Source: Streptomyces naganishii JCM 4654
Lineage (GTDB): Bacteria; Actinomycetota; Actinomycetes; Streptomycetales; Streptomycetaceae
Assembly (NCBI RefSeq): GCF_014650575.1
Contig: NZ_BMVF01000002.1
Coordinates: forward strand, 248,001 to 312,000
Direction: 5' to 3'
DNA length: 64,000 bases
In this document: piece by piece, positions 23,340 through 32,085 of the stretch
Layout: each line of letters begins with the position of its first letter
Numbering within the stretch: position 1 is the stretch's first letter
Made by a program: the position numbers and the translations under genes
The notes under the pieces: generated by a model
What the model saw: the letters and a program-made list of their open reading frames with translations, nothing else
What the model was told of the DNA's origin: nothing
The model's database searches: none

Positions 23340-24662
23340 ATGGACGGAACGGCAGGGCGAAGGGCGGGGCGTGCACTCGCGGCCGTGGCGCTGGCCCTGG
23401 CGGCCGCCGTCGCCGGGCCGGTCCCGGGAGCCGCGGTGGCCGCCGGCACCCCGGGGCCGTACGACTTCGCCGCCGGCGACCGCGCCGTGGAGGGCGCGCG
23501 GACCACCGCGGACGCGCCGCTCCTGGAGCCCGGCAGCACCTACCGCAGCGCCCTGCCGCGCGGCGCCAAGCTGTACTACCGCCTCGACCTGGACGCGGTC
23601 ACCACCGCCTACGTCTCCGCCACCGCCGTGCCCGCCGCCGGCTCCACCGTCTCCGCCACCGACGGCCTCCAGGTGTCCGTGCGGGACGCCCAGGGCACCA
23701 CCTGCTCCTTCCAGGCCACCCGCTTCGGCGCGAGCCGCAGCCCGCACCCGGTCGCCGCGTGGGGGGCGCGCGAAGCCTCCTCCGGCCACGCACTGTGCCA
23801 GGGACGCGGCACCTACTACGTGCTCGTCGAGCGCGTCGACGCCACCGGCTCCTCCCCGGACACCTGGCCCCTGGAACTGACCGCGGCCACCGAGCCGCCC
23901 CTGGAGCACGCCGGCGCGACGAGCGCGCCGGACACCTGGAACTCCGCCTCGCCCGAGCCGCCGGACGGCCACCCGGTGGACCGGGCCGGCGGCGCGGGTT
24001 TCGCCGGGGCGAGCCCGGTCGGGCAGGGGGTGTGGCAGGACCGGCTGCGGCCCGGCCAGACCCTCTTCTACCGGGTGCCGGTCGACTGGGGGCAGCAACT
24101 CGCCGCCACCGCGGAGCTGGCCGGCTCCGGAGGCCGGAGCGGCTACGCCGAGGGCGCGCTGACGCTCTCGCTCTACAACCCCGTGCGCGGCTACGTCGAG
24201 GAGGCGTACGCCGGTTACTCGGGGACCCCCGCTTCGGCCGCCCTCGCGCCCCTGCCGCCGGTCGCCTACGCCAACCGCTACGGCTTCGCCGACCCGGTCA
24301 AGGGCATGCGCTTCGCCGGCTCCTACTACCTCGCCGTGCACCTCGCCGCGCAGACGGCCGGCTCGTTCGGACCGGGGCCGTACGGGCTGACCCTGCGGGT
24401 GCGGGTGGACGGCACGGCACGCTCCGGGCCGGGGTACGGCGGACAGTCCGTACCGGGCGGGCTCTTCGAGGTCACCGCCCAGGACCGGCGGGCGGCGACG
24501 GCGGCCGGCGCGGGGGGCGTCGGCACGACGGAACTGCGCGTGCTCGCGGTGGGCGGGATCGGCGCGGGGACGGTCATCCTGGCGGTGCTCGGCGTGTGGA
24601 CGGTGCTCGCCCGGCGCGGTGCGCCTCAGACGCGGGCCAGTGCCCAGAAGCCCACGGCGTAG
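23340..24662 (+). CDS. membrane-anchored secreted protein, unknown
   Basis: The 440-residue protein has a signal peptide (about 1-37), a large extracytoplasmic beta-rich region, and a C-terminal membrane segment (about 403-425, LAVGGIGAGTVILAVLGVWTVL) with a short basic tail. The sequence contains two similar stretches with a YRSALPRGAKLYYRLDLD / LRPGQTLFYRVPVDWG pattern, suggesting a duplicated sandwich domain. The ATG at 23340 has GAGGGGG 9 nt upstream; an ATG at 23322 is less likely. Its 3' end overlaps the convergent kinase gene by 37 nt. I do not recognise a named family. Confidence 0.75.
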   Translation: MDGTAGRRAGRALAAVALALAAAVAGPVPGAAVAAGTPGPYDFAAGDRAVEGARTTADAPLLEPGSTYRSALPRGAKLYYRLDLDAVTTAYVSATAVPAAGSTVSATDGLQVSVRDAQGTTCSFQATRFGASRSPHPVAAWGAREASSGHALCQGRGTYYVLVERVDATGSSPDTWPLELTAATEPPLEHAGATSAPDTWNSASPEPPDGHPVDRAGGAGFAGASPVGQGVWQDRLRPGQTLFYRVPVDWGQQLAATAELAGSGGRSGYAEGALTLSLYNPVRGYVEEAYAGYSGTPASAALAPLPPVAYANRYGFADPVKGMRFAGSYYLAVHLAAQTAGSFGPGPYGLTLRVRVDGTARSGPGYGGQSVPGGLFEVTAQDRRAATAAGAGGVGTTELRVLAVGGIGAGTVILAVLGVWTVLARRGAPQTRASAQKPTA

Positions 24663-26158
24663 CAGGCCAGGGCGAGCAGCAGCAGGGGGAGCGCCACCTT
24701 GGCGGGCGGCCCGGGGCGGCGGGCGCGCCGGGCGCGGTGCCGGGAGGTGCCCCGCGCGGGGGTGGACCCGGGTGCCGGTGCCGGCGGGACCTCGGTGGTG
24801 TACGCCGCGGTGACCGCGTCCGTGCGCGGGGGGACGGACGGCGGGGGCGGGCCGCCTGCCGGGCGCAGCGCCTGTGTCGTGTCGTGGGGAGCAGCGGCGG
24901 GAGGAGGGGACGGCGAAGGGGCGGGCGTGGGGACGGGCCCGGTCACGGGCGGTGGCAGGTGGAAGCTGCCGGTGTCCGACATGGTGACCGGCCGGTCGGA
25001 GCCCCGCTGGAGATCGAGGCGCGGATCGGAGGCCACGGAGCCGGTGCCCCGGCGTGCGCCCCGCGAGGTGCTTCCCGTGGGATTTCCGGGGGCGCTTGCC
25101 GGGGCGCTTCCCGCGGGAGTCCCGGGGGCGCTCCCCGTGGAGGTCCCGGGGGCGTTCCCGGGGGCGTTCCCCGAGGGGTTCACCGCACCGCCCTCGGGGG
25201 CGTCGCCCTCACCGCCCTCGGCGTCATCCCCGCCCCCGCCCCGCACGGTGAGCTCGCTGCTCACCCCCGGGCTTCGCCGCAGCGGACCCTCGGGTCCGAA
25301 CCCTGGTGGCAGCGGCCCGAGTTGGTCGAAGACCTCGATCAGCTCGTCGTCGGGGCCCGGCTCGTCCAGGAGCTCGGCCGCCGCGGCGAGCGCCTTGCGC
25401 GCGCCCGTGGCCGTACGGAACCGCGCCTCGGGATCGGGTTGCAGCAGCATCGCCACGACCTGCCACAGCGGATCGGGTACGCCGGCGGGGGCGCCCGGTG
25501 TGCCGTGCTCGGCGAAGTGCTCCACGAGCGCCTTGGCGTCCGGTTTGGCGCCCTGGAGCAGATAGAGGGCGACCAGGCCGACCGCGAACAGGTCGGCGCG
25601 GAAGTCCGGTTCGGCGCCCATGATCTGCTCGGGCGCGAGGTAACCCGGCGTTCCCACCACGAGGTTGGTCTCGGTCAGCCGGGGCTCGCCCAGCCGCATC
25701 GCGATGCCGAAGTCGGACAGCCGCAGCCTCGGCCGGGCCGTCCCGGTCGCCTCCAGCAGGATGTTGGCGGGTTTGATGTCGCGGTGCACGACCCCCTCCG
25801 CGTGCACCGCCGCGAGCCCGGACAGCAGCTGGTCGAGCAGGGTGCGCACGAACGCCGGGGGCAACGGGCCGTAGTCCCCGACCAGATGCACCAGTGAGCC
25901 GCCGGCCACCAGGTCCATGGTGAACAGGACCTGGTCGTCGTCGGCGGCCCAGCTGGCCGGGGCGAGCACGTGCGGGTGGTCGATGCGCAGCGCCTGCTCG
26001 CGCACGAAGCGCAGCAGCGAGTGCGCGTCGCGCTGTTGGAGGACCTTGGCGGCCACGTACCTGCGGCGGCGGTGGTCCCAGGCGCGCCAGACCGCGCCGA
26101 CGCCACCGCGTCCGATCGGGTCGGCCAGCTCGTAGCGGCCGGCGAACACCTCACCCAT
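24626..26158 (-). CDS. membrane-anchored Ser/Thr protein kinase
   Basis: A Hanks-type kinase of 510 residues. The glycine loop GRGGVG is at 16-21, the ATP-binding Lys at 38 (AAKVL), the catalytic HRDIKPAN at 125-132, DFG at 149-151 and the GTPGYLAPEQ activation segment soon after. A disordered region rich in P, G, S and A (about 290-480) leads to a single C-terminal membrane segment (about 487-506), with almost nothing outside. There are no PASTA repeats, so it differs from PknB. The ATG at 26158 has AGGAG upstream. The XRE regulator gene lies 58 nt before it, probably in one operon. Confidence 0.9.
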   Translation of the reverse strand: MGEVFAGRYELADPIGRGGVGAVWRAWDHRRRRYVAAKVLQQRDAHSLLRFVREQALRIDHPHVLAPASWAADDDQVLFTMDLVAGGSLVHLVGDYGPLPPAFVRTLLDQLLSGLAAVHAEGVVHRDIKPANILLEATGTARPRLRLSDFGIAMRLGEPRLTETNLVVGTPGYLAPEQIMGAEPDFRADLFAVGLVALYLLQGAKPDAKALVEHFAEHGTPGAPAGVPDPLWQVVAMLLQPDPEARFRTATGARKALAAAAELLDEPGPDDELIEVFDQLGPLPPGFGPEGPLRRSPGVSSELTVRGGGGDDAEGGEGDAPEGGAVNPSGNAPGNAPGTSTGSAPGTPAGSAPASAPGNPTGSTSRGARRGTGSVASDPRLDLQRGSDRPVTMSDTGSFHLPPPVTGPVPTPAPSPSPPPAAAPHDTTQALRPAGGPPPPSVPPRTDAVTAAYTTEVPPAPAPGSTPARGTSRHRARRARRPGPPAKVALPLLLLALACYAVGFWALARV

Positions 26159-26216
26159 GGCTGTGCGACGCTCCTCCCCCGCGCACGGCCCTGCGCGCAC
26201 GGCCCCCGCGCGGTCG

Positions 26217-26765
26217 TCAGTTCTGGTGCGACTGGTAGTGCGCGACCGCGTCCGAGGTGCGGCCCGCGCCGTACACCCGCAGGAACTCGGCCAGTTCGGG
26301 GTGGGTCGGGGCGAGGGAGTCGGCCGCGTCGATGATGTCGCCCGCGGCGGCGACCGAGCGGAGCAGCGACTGGATCTCGCGCACCACGCGCTTGACCGTG
26401 GGCGCCCCCGAACTGCTCGTCGTCTGCGTGGTGTTGCTGAGCACGGAGCCCCCCTGCGACCGCTTGATCTCGTCCATGCGCTCGGTGGCCTCGGCCGCGC
26501 TGACGCTGCCGTCCGCCACCTGTCCCGCCAGTTCCTGCAACAACAGCACCCGCTGCACCACCGCGGGGTTGCCGATCTTCGCGCGCTGACCGCTCATCAG
26601 CTGCGACAGCATCGGCGCGGACAGCCCGAGCACCCCCGCCAGCCGGGCCTGGTTGAGCCCGAGATCGTCTATGAGCTTACGGAAGAGCGCCCCCAACGGC
26701 TCCCCGTACCAGTTCCGCTGCAGTTCACGCGCTCTTGCGGTGGCTTCCTGCTGTGCGGCGTCCAT
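26217..26765 (-). CDS. XRE-type DNA-binding protein
   Basis: The 182-residue protein has a helix-turn-helix at about 37-61 (LNQARLAGVLGLSAPMLSQL), then helical regions at 65-100 and 120-175 that may mediate dimerisation or kinase contact. It precedes the Ser/Thr kinase gene on the same strand; the pairing suggests the kinase may phosphorylate it, which is inference. A near-perfect palindrome 30 bp upstream of its start is the likely autoregulatory operator. Confidence 0.85.
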   Translation of the reverse strand: MDAAQQEATARARELQRNWYGEPLGALFRKLIDDLGLNQARLAGVLGLSAPMLSQLMSGQRAKIGNPAVVQRVLLLQELAGQVADGSVSAAEATERMDEIKRSQGGSVLSNTTQTTSSSGAPTVKRVVREIQSLLRSVAAAGDIIDAADSLAPTHPELAEFLRVYGAGRTSDAVAHYQSHQN

Positions 26766-26795
26766 GAGCGTCTCCCCATCGCTTCCCCAAGTACC

Positions 26796-26817
26796 GTGGT
26801 TCGCTGTAGCGAACCAC
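26796..26817. promoter_or_regulatory. palindromic operator before the XRE gene
   Basis: Two perfect 10-bp arms, GTGGTTCGCT and AGCGAACCAC, separated by GT. It sits 31 bp upstream of the XRE start codon and has no T-run, so an operator is more likely than a terminator. Confidence 0.6.
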
Positions 26818-26947
26818 GCGGAGCATCTTACGGAGAGTGGTCGGTCACGGGGACCCCCAATCTTTTGGAAGATCCGGGGGGTGTACCGGTACTCTGGTCT
26901 GCGGCACCCGCCCGGGACGCGGTTCCCGGGGCCGGATGCTCCTCTTG

Positions 26948-27021
26948 CGGGGCCTTAGCTCAGTTGGTAGAGCGCTGTCTTTGCATGGCAGATGTCAGGG
27001 GTTCGACTCCCCTAGGCTCCA
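26948..27021 (+). tRNA. tRNA-Ala (TGC)
   Basis: A full cloverleaf with acceptor GGGGCCT/AGGCTCC, anticodon TGC at 26981-26983 and T-loop GGTTCGACTCC. CCA is not encoded (ACCG follows). Confidence 0.97.
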
Positions 27022-27029
27022 CCGGGAAC

Positions 27030-27079
27030 GGCGAAGCTCCCTGCCGGACCACATCCGTGGTCCGGCAGGGAGCTTCGCC
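27030..27079. terminator. 23-bp hairpin between tRNA-Ala and the DUF5324 gene
   Basis: A perfect 23-bp inverted repeat (27030-27052 with 27057-27079) and 4-nt loop. It lies between the tRNA and a convergent gene and can stop transcription both ways. No T-run follows. Confidence 0.8.
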
Positions 27080-27120
27080 GCAGTGGTGCTTCGCCGCGGT
27101 GGAGCCCGGCCTGCGCGGGC

Positions 27121-27867
27121 TCAGCCCCGCTCGTCGCGGTCCGCCGCCTCCTCCTCCGCCTGCTTGGCCTGGACCTCGGGGTCCAGCACGGACTGGCCGC
27201 TGCCGTCCACGGAGGTCAGCCGGCCCGACTCGGGCACCTCGGTCGCCGCGGGCGGCTCCACCAGCCAGTCGGGGTTGGCCTGCTTGTCCCACCACTTCCA
27301 GGCCGCGAAGGCGCCGCCCGCGAGCACGCCCGCCAGTGCCAGCACCTTGGCGACGCGGCCGGCCCTCGCCCGCCGGGCCTGCTTGCGCGCCAGCTTCTGG
27401 ATCTTCTGGGCCGGGACCTGCCCACGCAGCACGGCCAGCGTGGCGGCGCCGCGCGCGGCCGCCTCGTCGGCGACCGGCGTGGCCGCGGCGACGGCCTGCT
27501 CGATCCTCGGCCGGGAGTAGGCCACGGCCTGCTCGATGCGGGGCCTGGAGTACTCGGCCGCCTGCCGGGCCGCCTTGCGGGTGCGCTCGGCGGCCTCGTG
27601 GGCGGCCTGGTCGACCTTGGGCGGCACATAGGTCAGCGCCTGCGTACGGGCCTGCTCAAGACGTGGCGCGACACGGGCGCCGTACTGCACGCGGGCCTGG
27701 TCGGCCGCCAGCGACACCTTCGGCGCGAGCCGTACGCGTGCCTCGTTCGCGTAGTGCGCGGCCCTTTCCCTGGCCGTGTCGGCGTAGGGCGCCACCACTT
27801 CCGCGGCGTGCAGCACGCTGTCCTTCGCCGAGCCGGTCGCGGCGCGCACGCTGTCGATGCGGGTCAC
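27121..27867 (-). CDS. DUF5324 family protein
   Basis: The 248-residue protein is mostly amphipathic helix rich in A, R, E and Q (1-160), with two near-identical neighbouring units, EYSRPRIEQAV and AYSRPRIEQAV. A membrane segment follows at about 174-192 (VLALAGVLAGGAFAAWKWW), then an acidic tail. This matches the Streptomyces DUF5324 family; no function is known. A long cytoplasmic coiled coil anchored by one membrane segment is the simplest reading. Confidence 0.82.
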   Translation of the reverse strand: MTRIDSVRAATGSAKDSVLHAAEVVAPYADTARERAAHYANEARVRLAPKVSLAADQARVQYGARVAPRLEQARTQALTYVPPKVDQAAHEAAERTRKAARQAAEYSRPRIEQAVAYSRPRIEQAVAAATPVADEAAARGAATLAVLRGQVPAQKIQKLARKQARRARAGRVAKVLALAGVLAGGAFAAWKWWDKQANPDWLVEPPAATEVPESGRLTSVDGSGQSVLDPEVQAKQAEEEAADRDERG

Positions 27868-28133
27868 GGGTTCCTCCTCCTCGGTGGCGTACGGTAATTC
27901 GACTTTCCACCCTTTTACGGATCATGCCTGCCAATGGGCCCTGGGGCATGTGTGAACGGGCATCCGGGTCACGGTGATCAAGTGAGATAGCGGATGAATC
28001 CGGGGCAACGTGAGCTTGTCGTAGACAATGCCACGGATCGCCGCGCCGCGCCTGCGGCCCGGGAGTACTGGCCCGGTTTTCCGCCGGGCGTGGGAGGATC
28101 GGTCAGGCACAGGAAGACAACGGAAGGCAGATC

Positions 28134-28667
28134 GTGGCCGAGCAGCTCTACGCCACCCTGAAGACCAACCACGGCGACATCGAGGTCCGGCTGCTGCCGG
28201 ACCACGCCCCCAAGACGGTCCAAAACTTCGTGGAACTCGCCAAGGGCGAGCGCGAGTGGACGCACCCCGCCACCGGGCAGAAGTCCACGGCGAAGCTCTA
28301 CGACGGCACGGTCTTCCACCGGGTGATCAGCGGTTTCATGATCCAGGGCGGTGACCCGCTGGGCAACGGCACCGGCGGCCCCGGCTACAAGTTCGAGGAC
28401 GAGTTCCACCCCGACCTCAGCTTCAACAAGCCGTACCTGCTCGCGATGGCCAACGCCGGCCCGGGCACCAACGGCTCGCAGTTCTTCATCACCGTCTCCC
28501 CGACGGCGTGGCTGACCCGCAAGCACACCATCTTCGGCGAGGTCACCGACCCGGCCAGCCAGAAGGTCGTGGACTCCATCGCGACCACGCAGACCAACCC
28601 GCGCACCGACCGTCCCCTGAAGGACGTGGTGATCGAGTCGGTCGTCGTGGAGACCCGCGAGGGCTGA
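28134..28667 (+). CDS. peptidyl-prolyl cis-trans isomerase (cyclophilin)
   Basis: A single-domain, cytoplasmic cyclophilin of 177 residues that speeds proline isomerisation. Family motifs are intact: VFHRVISGFMIQGGDP, GTNGSQFFIT and HTIFGEV. No signal peptide is present. The GTG start follows GGAAGG by 4-5 nt. It is divergent from the DUF5324 gene and sits before the rhomboid gene, a conserved Streptomyces order. Confidence 0.95.
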   Translation: MAEQLYATLKTNHGDIEVRLLPDHAPKTVQNFVELAKGEREWTHPATGQKSTAKLYDGTVFHRVISGFMIQGGDPLGNGTGGPGYKFEDEFHPDLSFNKPYLLAMANAGPGTNGSQFFITVSPTAWLTRKHTIFGEVTDPASQKVVDSIATTQTNPRTDRPLKDVVIESVVVETREG

Positions 28668-28696
28668 CCCGAGGCCGCTTCGGGAAGGGAACCAAT

Positions 28697-28728
28697 CGCC
28701 CCGCTCGTCCGTAAGGATGAGCGGGGCG
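28697..28728 (+). terminator. hairpin between cyclophilin and rhomboid genes
   Basis: A stem of CGCCCCGCTC-TCC with GGA-GAGCGGGGCG (28697-28728, one mismatch) 30 nt after the cyclophilin stop. Confidence 0.65.
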
Positions 28729-28782
28729 GTGCGTTGCCCACGGCGATCCGTGCGCACCGCCCATCACGAATCGAGGGGACCC

Positions 28783-29697
28783 ATGGACCAGGCACCAGGC
28801 AGCCCGCAGGGCCCGGCGAGCCAGGGGCCGCAGGACGCCGAGAGCCTGCCCACCTGCTACCGCCACCCGGACCGCGAGACCGGCATCCGCTGCAGCCGCT
28901 GCGAGCGGCCGATCTGCCCCGAGTGCATGGTCGACGCCTCGGTCGGCTTCCAGTGCCCCGTGTGCGTGCGCGGCGGCTCCGGAACCGGTCACGCGCCCGC
29001 GGCGAGCAGGCCGCGCACCCTGGCCGGCGGCGCCGTCGCCGCCGACCCCCGGCTCGTCACCAAGGTGCTGATCGGTCTCAACCTCGCCTTCTTCCTGGCC
29101 CAGACGGCCATCGGCGACCGCTTCACCGAGCGGTTCGAGCTGCTCGGCCAGGCGTACGTGCCGCTGCTCGGCTCGGTCGAGGGGATCGCCCAGGGGCAGT
29201 GGTACCGGCTGCTGACCGCGATGTTCCTGCACGGCAGCTACATGCACATCCTGTTCAACATGCTCAGCCTGTGGTGGATCGGCGGCCCGCTGGAGGCCGC
29301 CCTCGGCCGTGTCCGCTACATCGCGCTGTACGTCGTGTGCGGACTGGCCGGCAGCGCGCTCAGCTATCTGCTCGCCGCGCCCAACCAGCCCTCGCTCGGC
29401 GCCTCGGGCGCGATCTTCGGGCTGTTCGGCGCGACCGCGGTGCTGCTGCGCCGGCTGAACTACGACATGCGGCCGGTCATCGCCCTGCTGGTGATCAACC
29501 TGGTCATCACCTTCAGCCCCGGCTTCAACATCGCCTGGCAGGCGCACATCGGCGGCCTGGTCGCGGGCGTCGTGATCGGGTACGCGATGGTGCACCCGCC
29601 GCGCAGCAGGCGGGCGCTGGTGCAGTACGGCACCTGCGCGCTGGTCCTGGCGGCGGTCATCGCGATGACGCTGGTCAGAACGGCTCAGCTCACCTGA
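28783..29697 (+). CDS. rhomboid family intramembrane serine protease
   Basis: The 304-residue protein joins an N-terminal zinc-ribbon-like module (Cys at 25, 37, 40, 45, 48, 58, 61 and His28) to a six-or-more-segment rhomboid domain. The catalytic Ser208 is in GASGAIFG and the catalytic His255 in AHIGG; the HGSYMHILFNML motif is also present. Rhomboids cleave membrane proteins within the bilayer; the substrate is unknown. The zinc module faces the cytoplasm and may bind a partner. The ATG at 28783 follows GAGGGG. Confidence 0.93.
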   Translation: MDQAPGSPQGPASQGPQDAESLPTCYRHPDRETGIRCSRCERPICPECMVDASVGFQCPVCVRGGSGTGHAPAASRPRTLAGGAVAADPRLVTKVLIGLNLAFFLAQTAIGDRFTERFELLGQAYVPLLGSVEGIAQGQWYRLLTAMFLHGSYMHILFNMLSLWWIGGPLEAALGRVRYIALYVVCGLAGSALSYLLAAPNQPSLGASGAIFGLFGATAVLLRRLNYDMRPVIALLVINLVITFSPGFNIAWQAHIGGLVAGVVIGYAMVHPPRSRRALVQYGTCALVLAAVIAMTLVRTAQLT

Positions 29698-29976
29698 GGC
29701 GACCGGTTGTCCACAGTCGGTGGCGGATCTTGTGCACAGTGTGCGGGAACAGCTGTGCCCCCTGTCACCGGACCGTGTTCGCGCAGGTCAGGCAGGGGGC
29801 GTGGGCCACTTCGCCGAGTAGTGGGACAGTCGTACCGGTGTCAACGGCCGATGGGTTATCCACAGATCGTCGGCTTTTCCCCAGGTAATTCCACAAGGCT
29901 GTGGATAACTCAGCGGATAACCGTGGGCAGAGCAGCGTTCAGCTCGAGGACGCGCCGTGGACGCGCCGTGGACGGC
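29698..29976. promoter_or_regulatory. DnaA-box cluster between rhomboid and crgA
   Basis: A 279-bp gap between convergent genes contains TTGTCCACA (29707-29715), TTGTGCACA (29730-29738), TTATCCACA (29856-29864), AATTCCACA (29887-29895) and TTATCCACA on the other strand (29900-29908). Three are exact high-affinity boxes, as good as any in oriC, 20 kb away. No promoter is expected between convergent genes, so a titration or regulatory locus is more likely than gene control. Confidence 0.75.
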
Positions 29977-30231
29977 CTACTTCCACTGTGTGGAGACGCC
30001 GAATCCGGCCGCGATGAAGCCGAAGCCCACCACGATGTTCCAGTTGCCCAGCGCCTTGATGGGCAGCGTGCCGTCCGTCACATAGAACAGGACGATCCAG
30101 GCCAGGCCGAGGACGAACATCGCCAGCATGACCGGCGCGACCCAGCCGCGGCTGTCCAGCTTGATGACCGCCGTCTGCTTGACGGGCGGCGGCGTGTAGT
30201 CGGCCTTCTTGCGGATACGTGACTTCGGCAC
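29977..30231 (-). CDS. crgA: cell division inhibitor CrgA
   Basis: An 84-residue protein with two membrane segments (about 31-51 and 62-81) after a basic N-terminus [16 protein letters not shown], the CrgA family pattern. CrgA coordinates FtsZ-ring formation in Streptomyces and recruits late division proteins in mycobacteria. The GTG at 30231 follows GGAG and gives the known family length. Confidence 0.96.
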   Translation of the reverse strand: MPKSRIRKKADYTPPPVKQTAVIKLDSRGWVAPVMLAMFVLGLAWIVLFYVTDGTLPIKALGNWNIVVGFGFIAAGFGVSTQWK

Positions 30232-30373
30232 GAGGGTCTCTCCTGTCGATGCGCTGCGTGGCCGCGCAGGGAAAACTGGCTGGCCCGGAAGCAGCGTACA
30301 AGGGGACTCCGAACGCTCCCCCGGGCGTCCGTTAGCGTAGTGCTTCCGCGGCGCCGAAGGAGATAAGGGTACG

Positions 30374-31153
30374 TTGAGCAATTCCGCCGACTCCCCGGCA
30401 ACGGGCGACGGCCCGGCCCGCACCCGCCGTTTCCGGCCCGTGCGGATCCTCACCGTGGCCGTGTTCGCCCTCGCCGGTCTCATTTTCTTCACCAGCTTCA
30501 ACACGGCCAAAGGCACCGACATCCGCACGGACACCTCCCTGCTGAAGCTGTCCGACCTCATCCAGGAACGCAGCCGCAAGAACAAGGGACTGGACGAGTC
30601 CAACGCCACCCTGCGCGACGACGTGGAGTCCCTCGCCGAGCGCGACGACGGCAGCACCAAGGCCCAGGACGAGAAGCTCACCGGCCTGGAGGACAGCGCG
30701 GGAACCCGCCCGGTGCGCGGCAGGGCCGTCACGGTCACGCTCAACGACGCCCCGCCGAACGCCACCGCCAAGCTCCCCGGCTACCCCGAGCCCCAGCCCG
30801 ACTACCTGGTCATCCACCAGCAGGACCTCCAGGCGGTGGTCAACGCGCTGTGGAACGGCGGCGCCAAGGGGATCAAGGTCATGGACCAGCGGCTGATCTC
30901 CACCAGCGCCGTGCGCTGCGTGGGCAACACGCTGATCCTCCAGGGCCGCGTCTACTCGCCGCCGTACAAGATCACCGCGGTCGGCGACCCGGACAGGCTC
31001 AAGCAGGCGCTCGCCGACTCCCCGGCGATCCAGAACTACATGGTGTACGTCAACGTCTACGGCCTCGGCTGGAAAGTGACCGACGACGGAACGGTGACTC
31101 TGCCCGGTTACTCGGGCACAGTGGACCTGCACTACGCGAAGCCCGTGAAGTAG
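30374..31153 (+). CDS. DUF881 family membrane protein
   Basis: The 259-residue protein has one N-terminal membrane segment (about 25-42), a coiled coil (about 55-105, with [19 protein letters not shown]), and a DUF881 domain with the [18 protein letters not shown] segment. DUF881 proteins accompany cell-division and sporulation genes in Gram-positives; the role is not established. The TTG start follows AAGGAG. It begins a plus-strand run that includes the sortases and pabA. Confidence 0.88.
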   Translation: MSNSADSPATGDGPARTRRFRPVRILTVAVFALAGLIFFTSFNTAKGTDIRTDTSLLKLSDLIQERSRKNKGLDESNATLRDDVESLAERDDGSTKAQDEKLTGLEDSAGTRPVRGRAVTVTLNDAPPNATAKLPGYPEPQPDYLVIHQQDLQAVVNALWNGGAKGIKVMDQRLISTSAVRCVGNTLILQGRVYSPPYKITAVGDPDRLKQALADSPAIQNYMVYVNVYGLGWKVTDDGTVTLPGYSGTVDLHYAKPVK

Positions 31154-31178
31154 CCCAGTCTCCGCACAGGAGCCGCCG

Positions 31179-31871
31179 GTGCGCGTGATCGTCAGGACCG
31201 TCAGCGAGCTCTGCGTCACCGTCGGCAGCCTGATCGTGCTGTTCGTGGTCTACGTGCTGTTCTGGACCGGCGTGCGGGCCGACACCGTGATGCGCGACCA
31301 GATCGACGAGCTGCACCGCCAGTGGTCGGGGGCGGCGGCCGGTGGACGTCCGGCGGGCGGCCCGGCGGCCGCGGCGGGTCCACCGCGCACCGTGCCCTAC
31401 GTCAGCGGCCGGCCCTTCGCGATCATGTACATCCCGCGGCTCGGTTCCACGTGGAACAAGCCCGTGCTCCAGGGCACCGAGACCGGCACCCTGAGGAAGG
31501 GGCTCGGCCACTACGCGGGCACCGCGCGGCTCGGGCAGACCGGCAACTTCGCCGTCGCCGGCCACCGGCGCACCTACGGCGACCCGTTCAAGGACTTCCC
31601 CGAACTCCGCCCGGGTGACGCGGTCGTACTGACGGACGGGTCCACCTGGTTCACGTATCGGATCGACAAAGGGCCCTACAAAACCGTGCCGACGGACGTT
31701 GAGGTGATCGACCCTGTGCCACGTATGTCCGGGTACACGCGTCCCGGCCGCTATCTGACGCTGACCACGTGCGATCCCGAATGGGGGCACAGTCACCGGC
31801 TGATCGTCTGGGCGCACCTGGACTCCACCCGGCCCGTGGAGGCCGGGAAACCGAGGGCCCTGCGCCGTTAG
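31179..31871 (+). CDS. class E sortase (first of three)
   Basis: A 230-residue membrane-anchored transpeptidase. The N-terminal membrane segment is at about 11-31. The catalytic His is at 129 (AVAGHRR), Cys at 198 in TLTTC, with the Arg in HRLIVW soon after. Class E enzymes anchor LAXTG-type proteins such as chaplins in Streptomyces. It has a shorter N-terminus than the two copies downstream of pabA. The GTG follows AGGAG. Confidence 0.9.
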   Translation: MRVIVRTVSELCVTVGSLIVLFVVYVLFWTGVRADTVMRDQIDELHRQWSGAAAGGRPAGGPAAAAGPPRTVPYVSGRPFAIMYIPRLGSTWNKPVLQGTETGTLRKGLGHYAGTARLGQTGNFAVAGHRRTYGDPFKDFPELRPGDAVVLTDGSTWFTYRIDKGPYKTVPTDVEVIDPVPRMSGYTRPGRYLTLTTCDPEWGHSHRLIVWAHLDSTRPVEAGKPRALRR

Positions 31872-31923
31872 TCTGGTGGCGTACGGCGTGAATCCGGTGC
31901 CGTGGGAAGACGGAAGGGACGGC

Positions 31924-32085
31924 ATGTACGGCTGGATCTGGCGGCATCTGCCGGGGAACGCGTGGGTGAAGGCGCTGATCTCACTGTTGCTCGTCCTGGC
32001 CGTGGTCTACGTCCTGTTCCAGTACGTCTTCCCGTGGGCCGAACCGCTGCTTCCCTTCAACGATGTGACGGTGGACAACCAGTGA
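31924..32085 (+). CDS. small membrane protein, unknown
   Basis: A 53-residue protein with a single membrane segment (about 15-36, VKALISLLLVLAVVYVLFQYVFP) starting MYGWIWRHLPG and ending FNDVTVDNQ. The ATG at 31924 has an AGGGAC site. It overlaps pabA by 4 nt (GTGA). It recurs in this locus in other Streptomyces as far as I recall. Function unknown. Confidence 0.8.
   Translation: MYGWIWRHLPGNAWVKALISLLLVLAVVYVLFQYVFPWAEPLLPFNDVTVDNQ

Noticed and set aside
23264..25897. An 877-codon plus-strand frame across the secreted protein and the kinase
   Set aside because: It is the other frame of one gene and antisense to the next; composition is R/G/A-rich without motifs.
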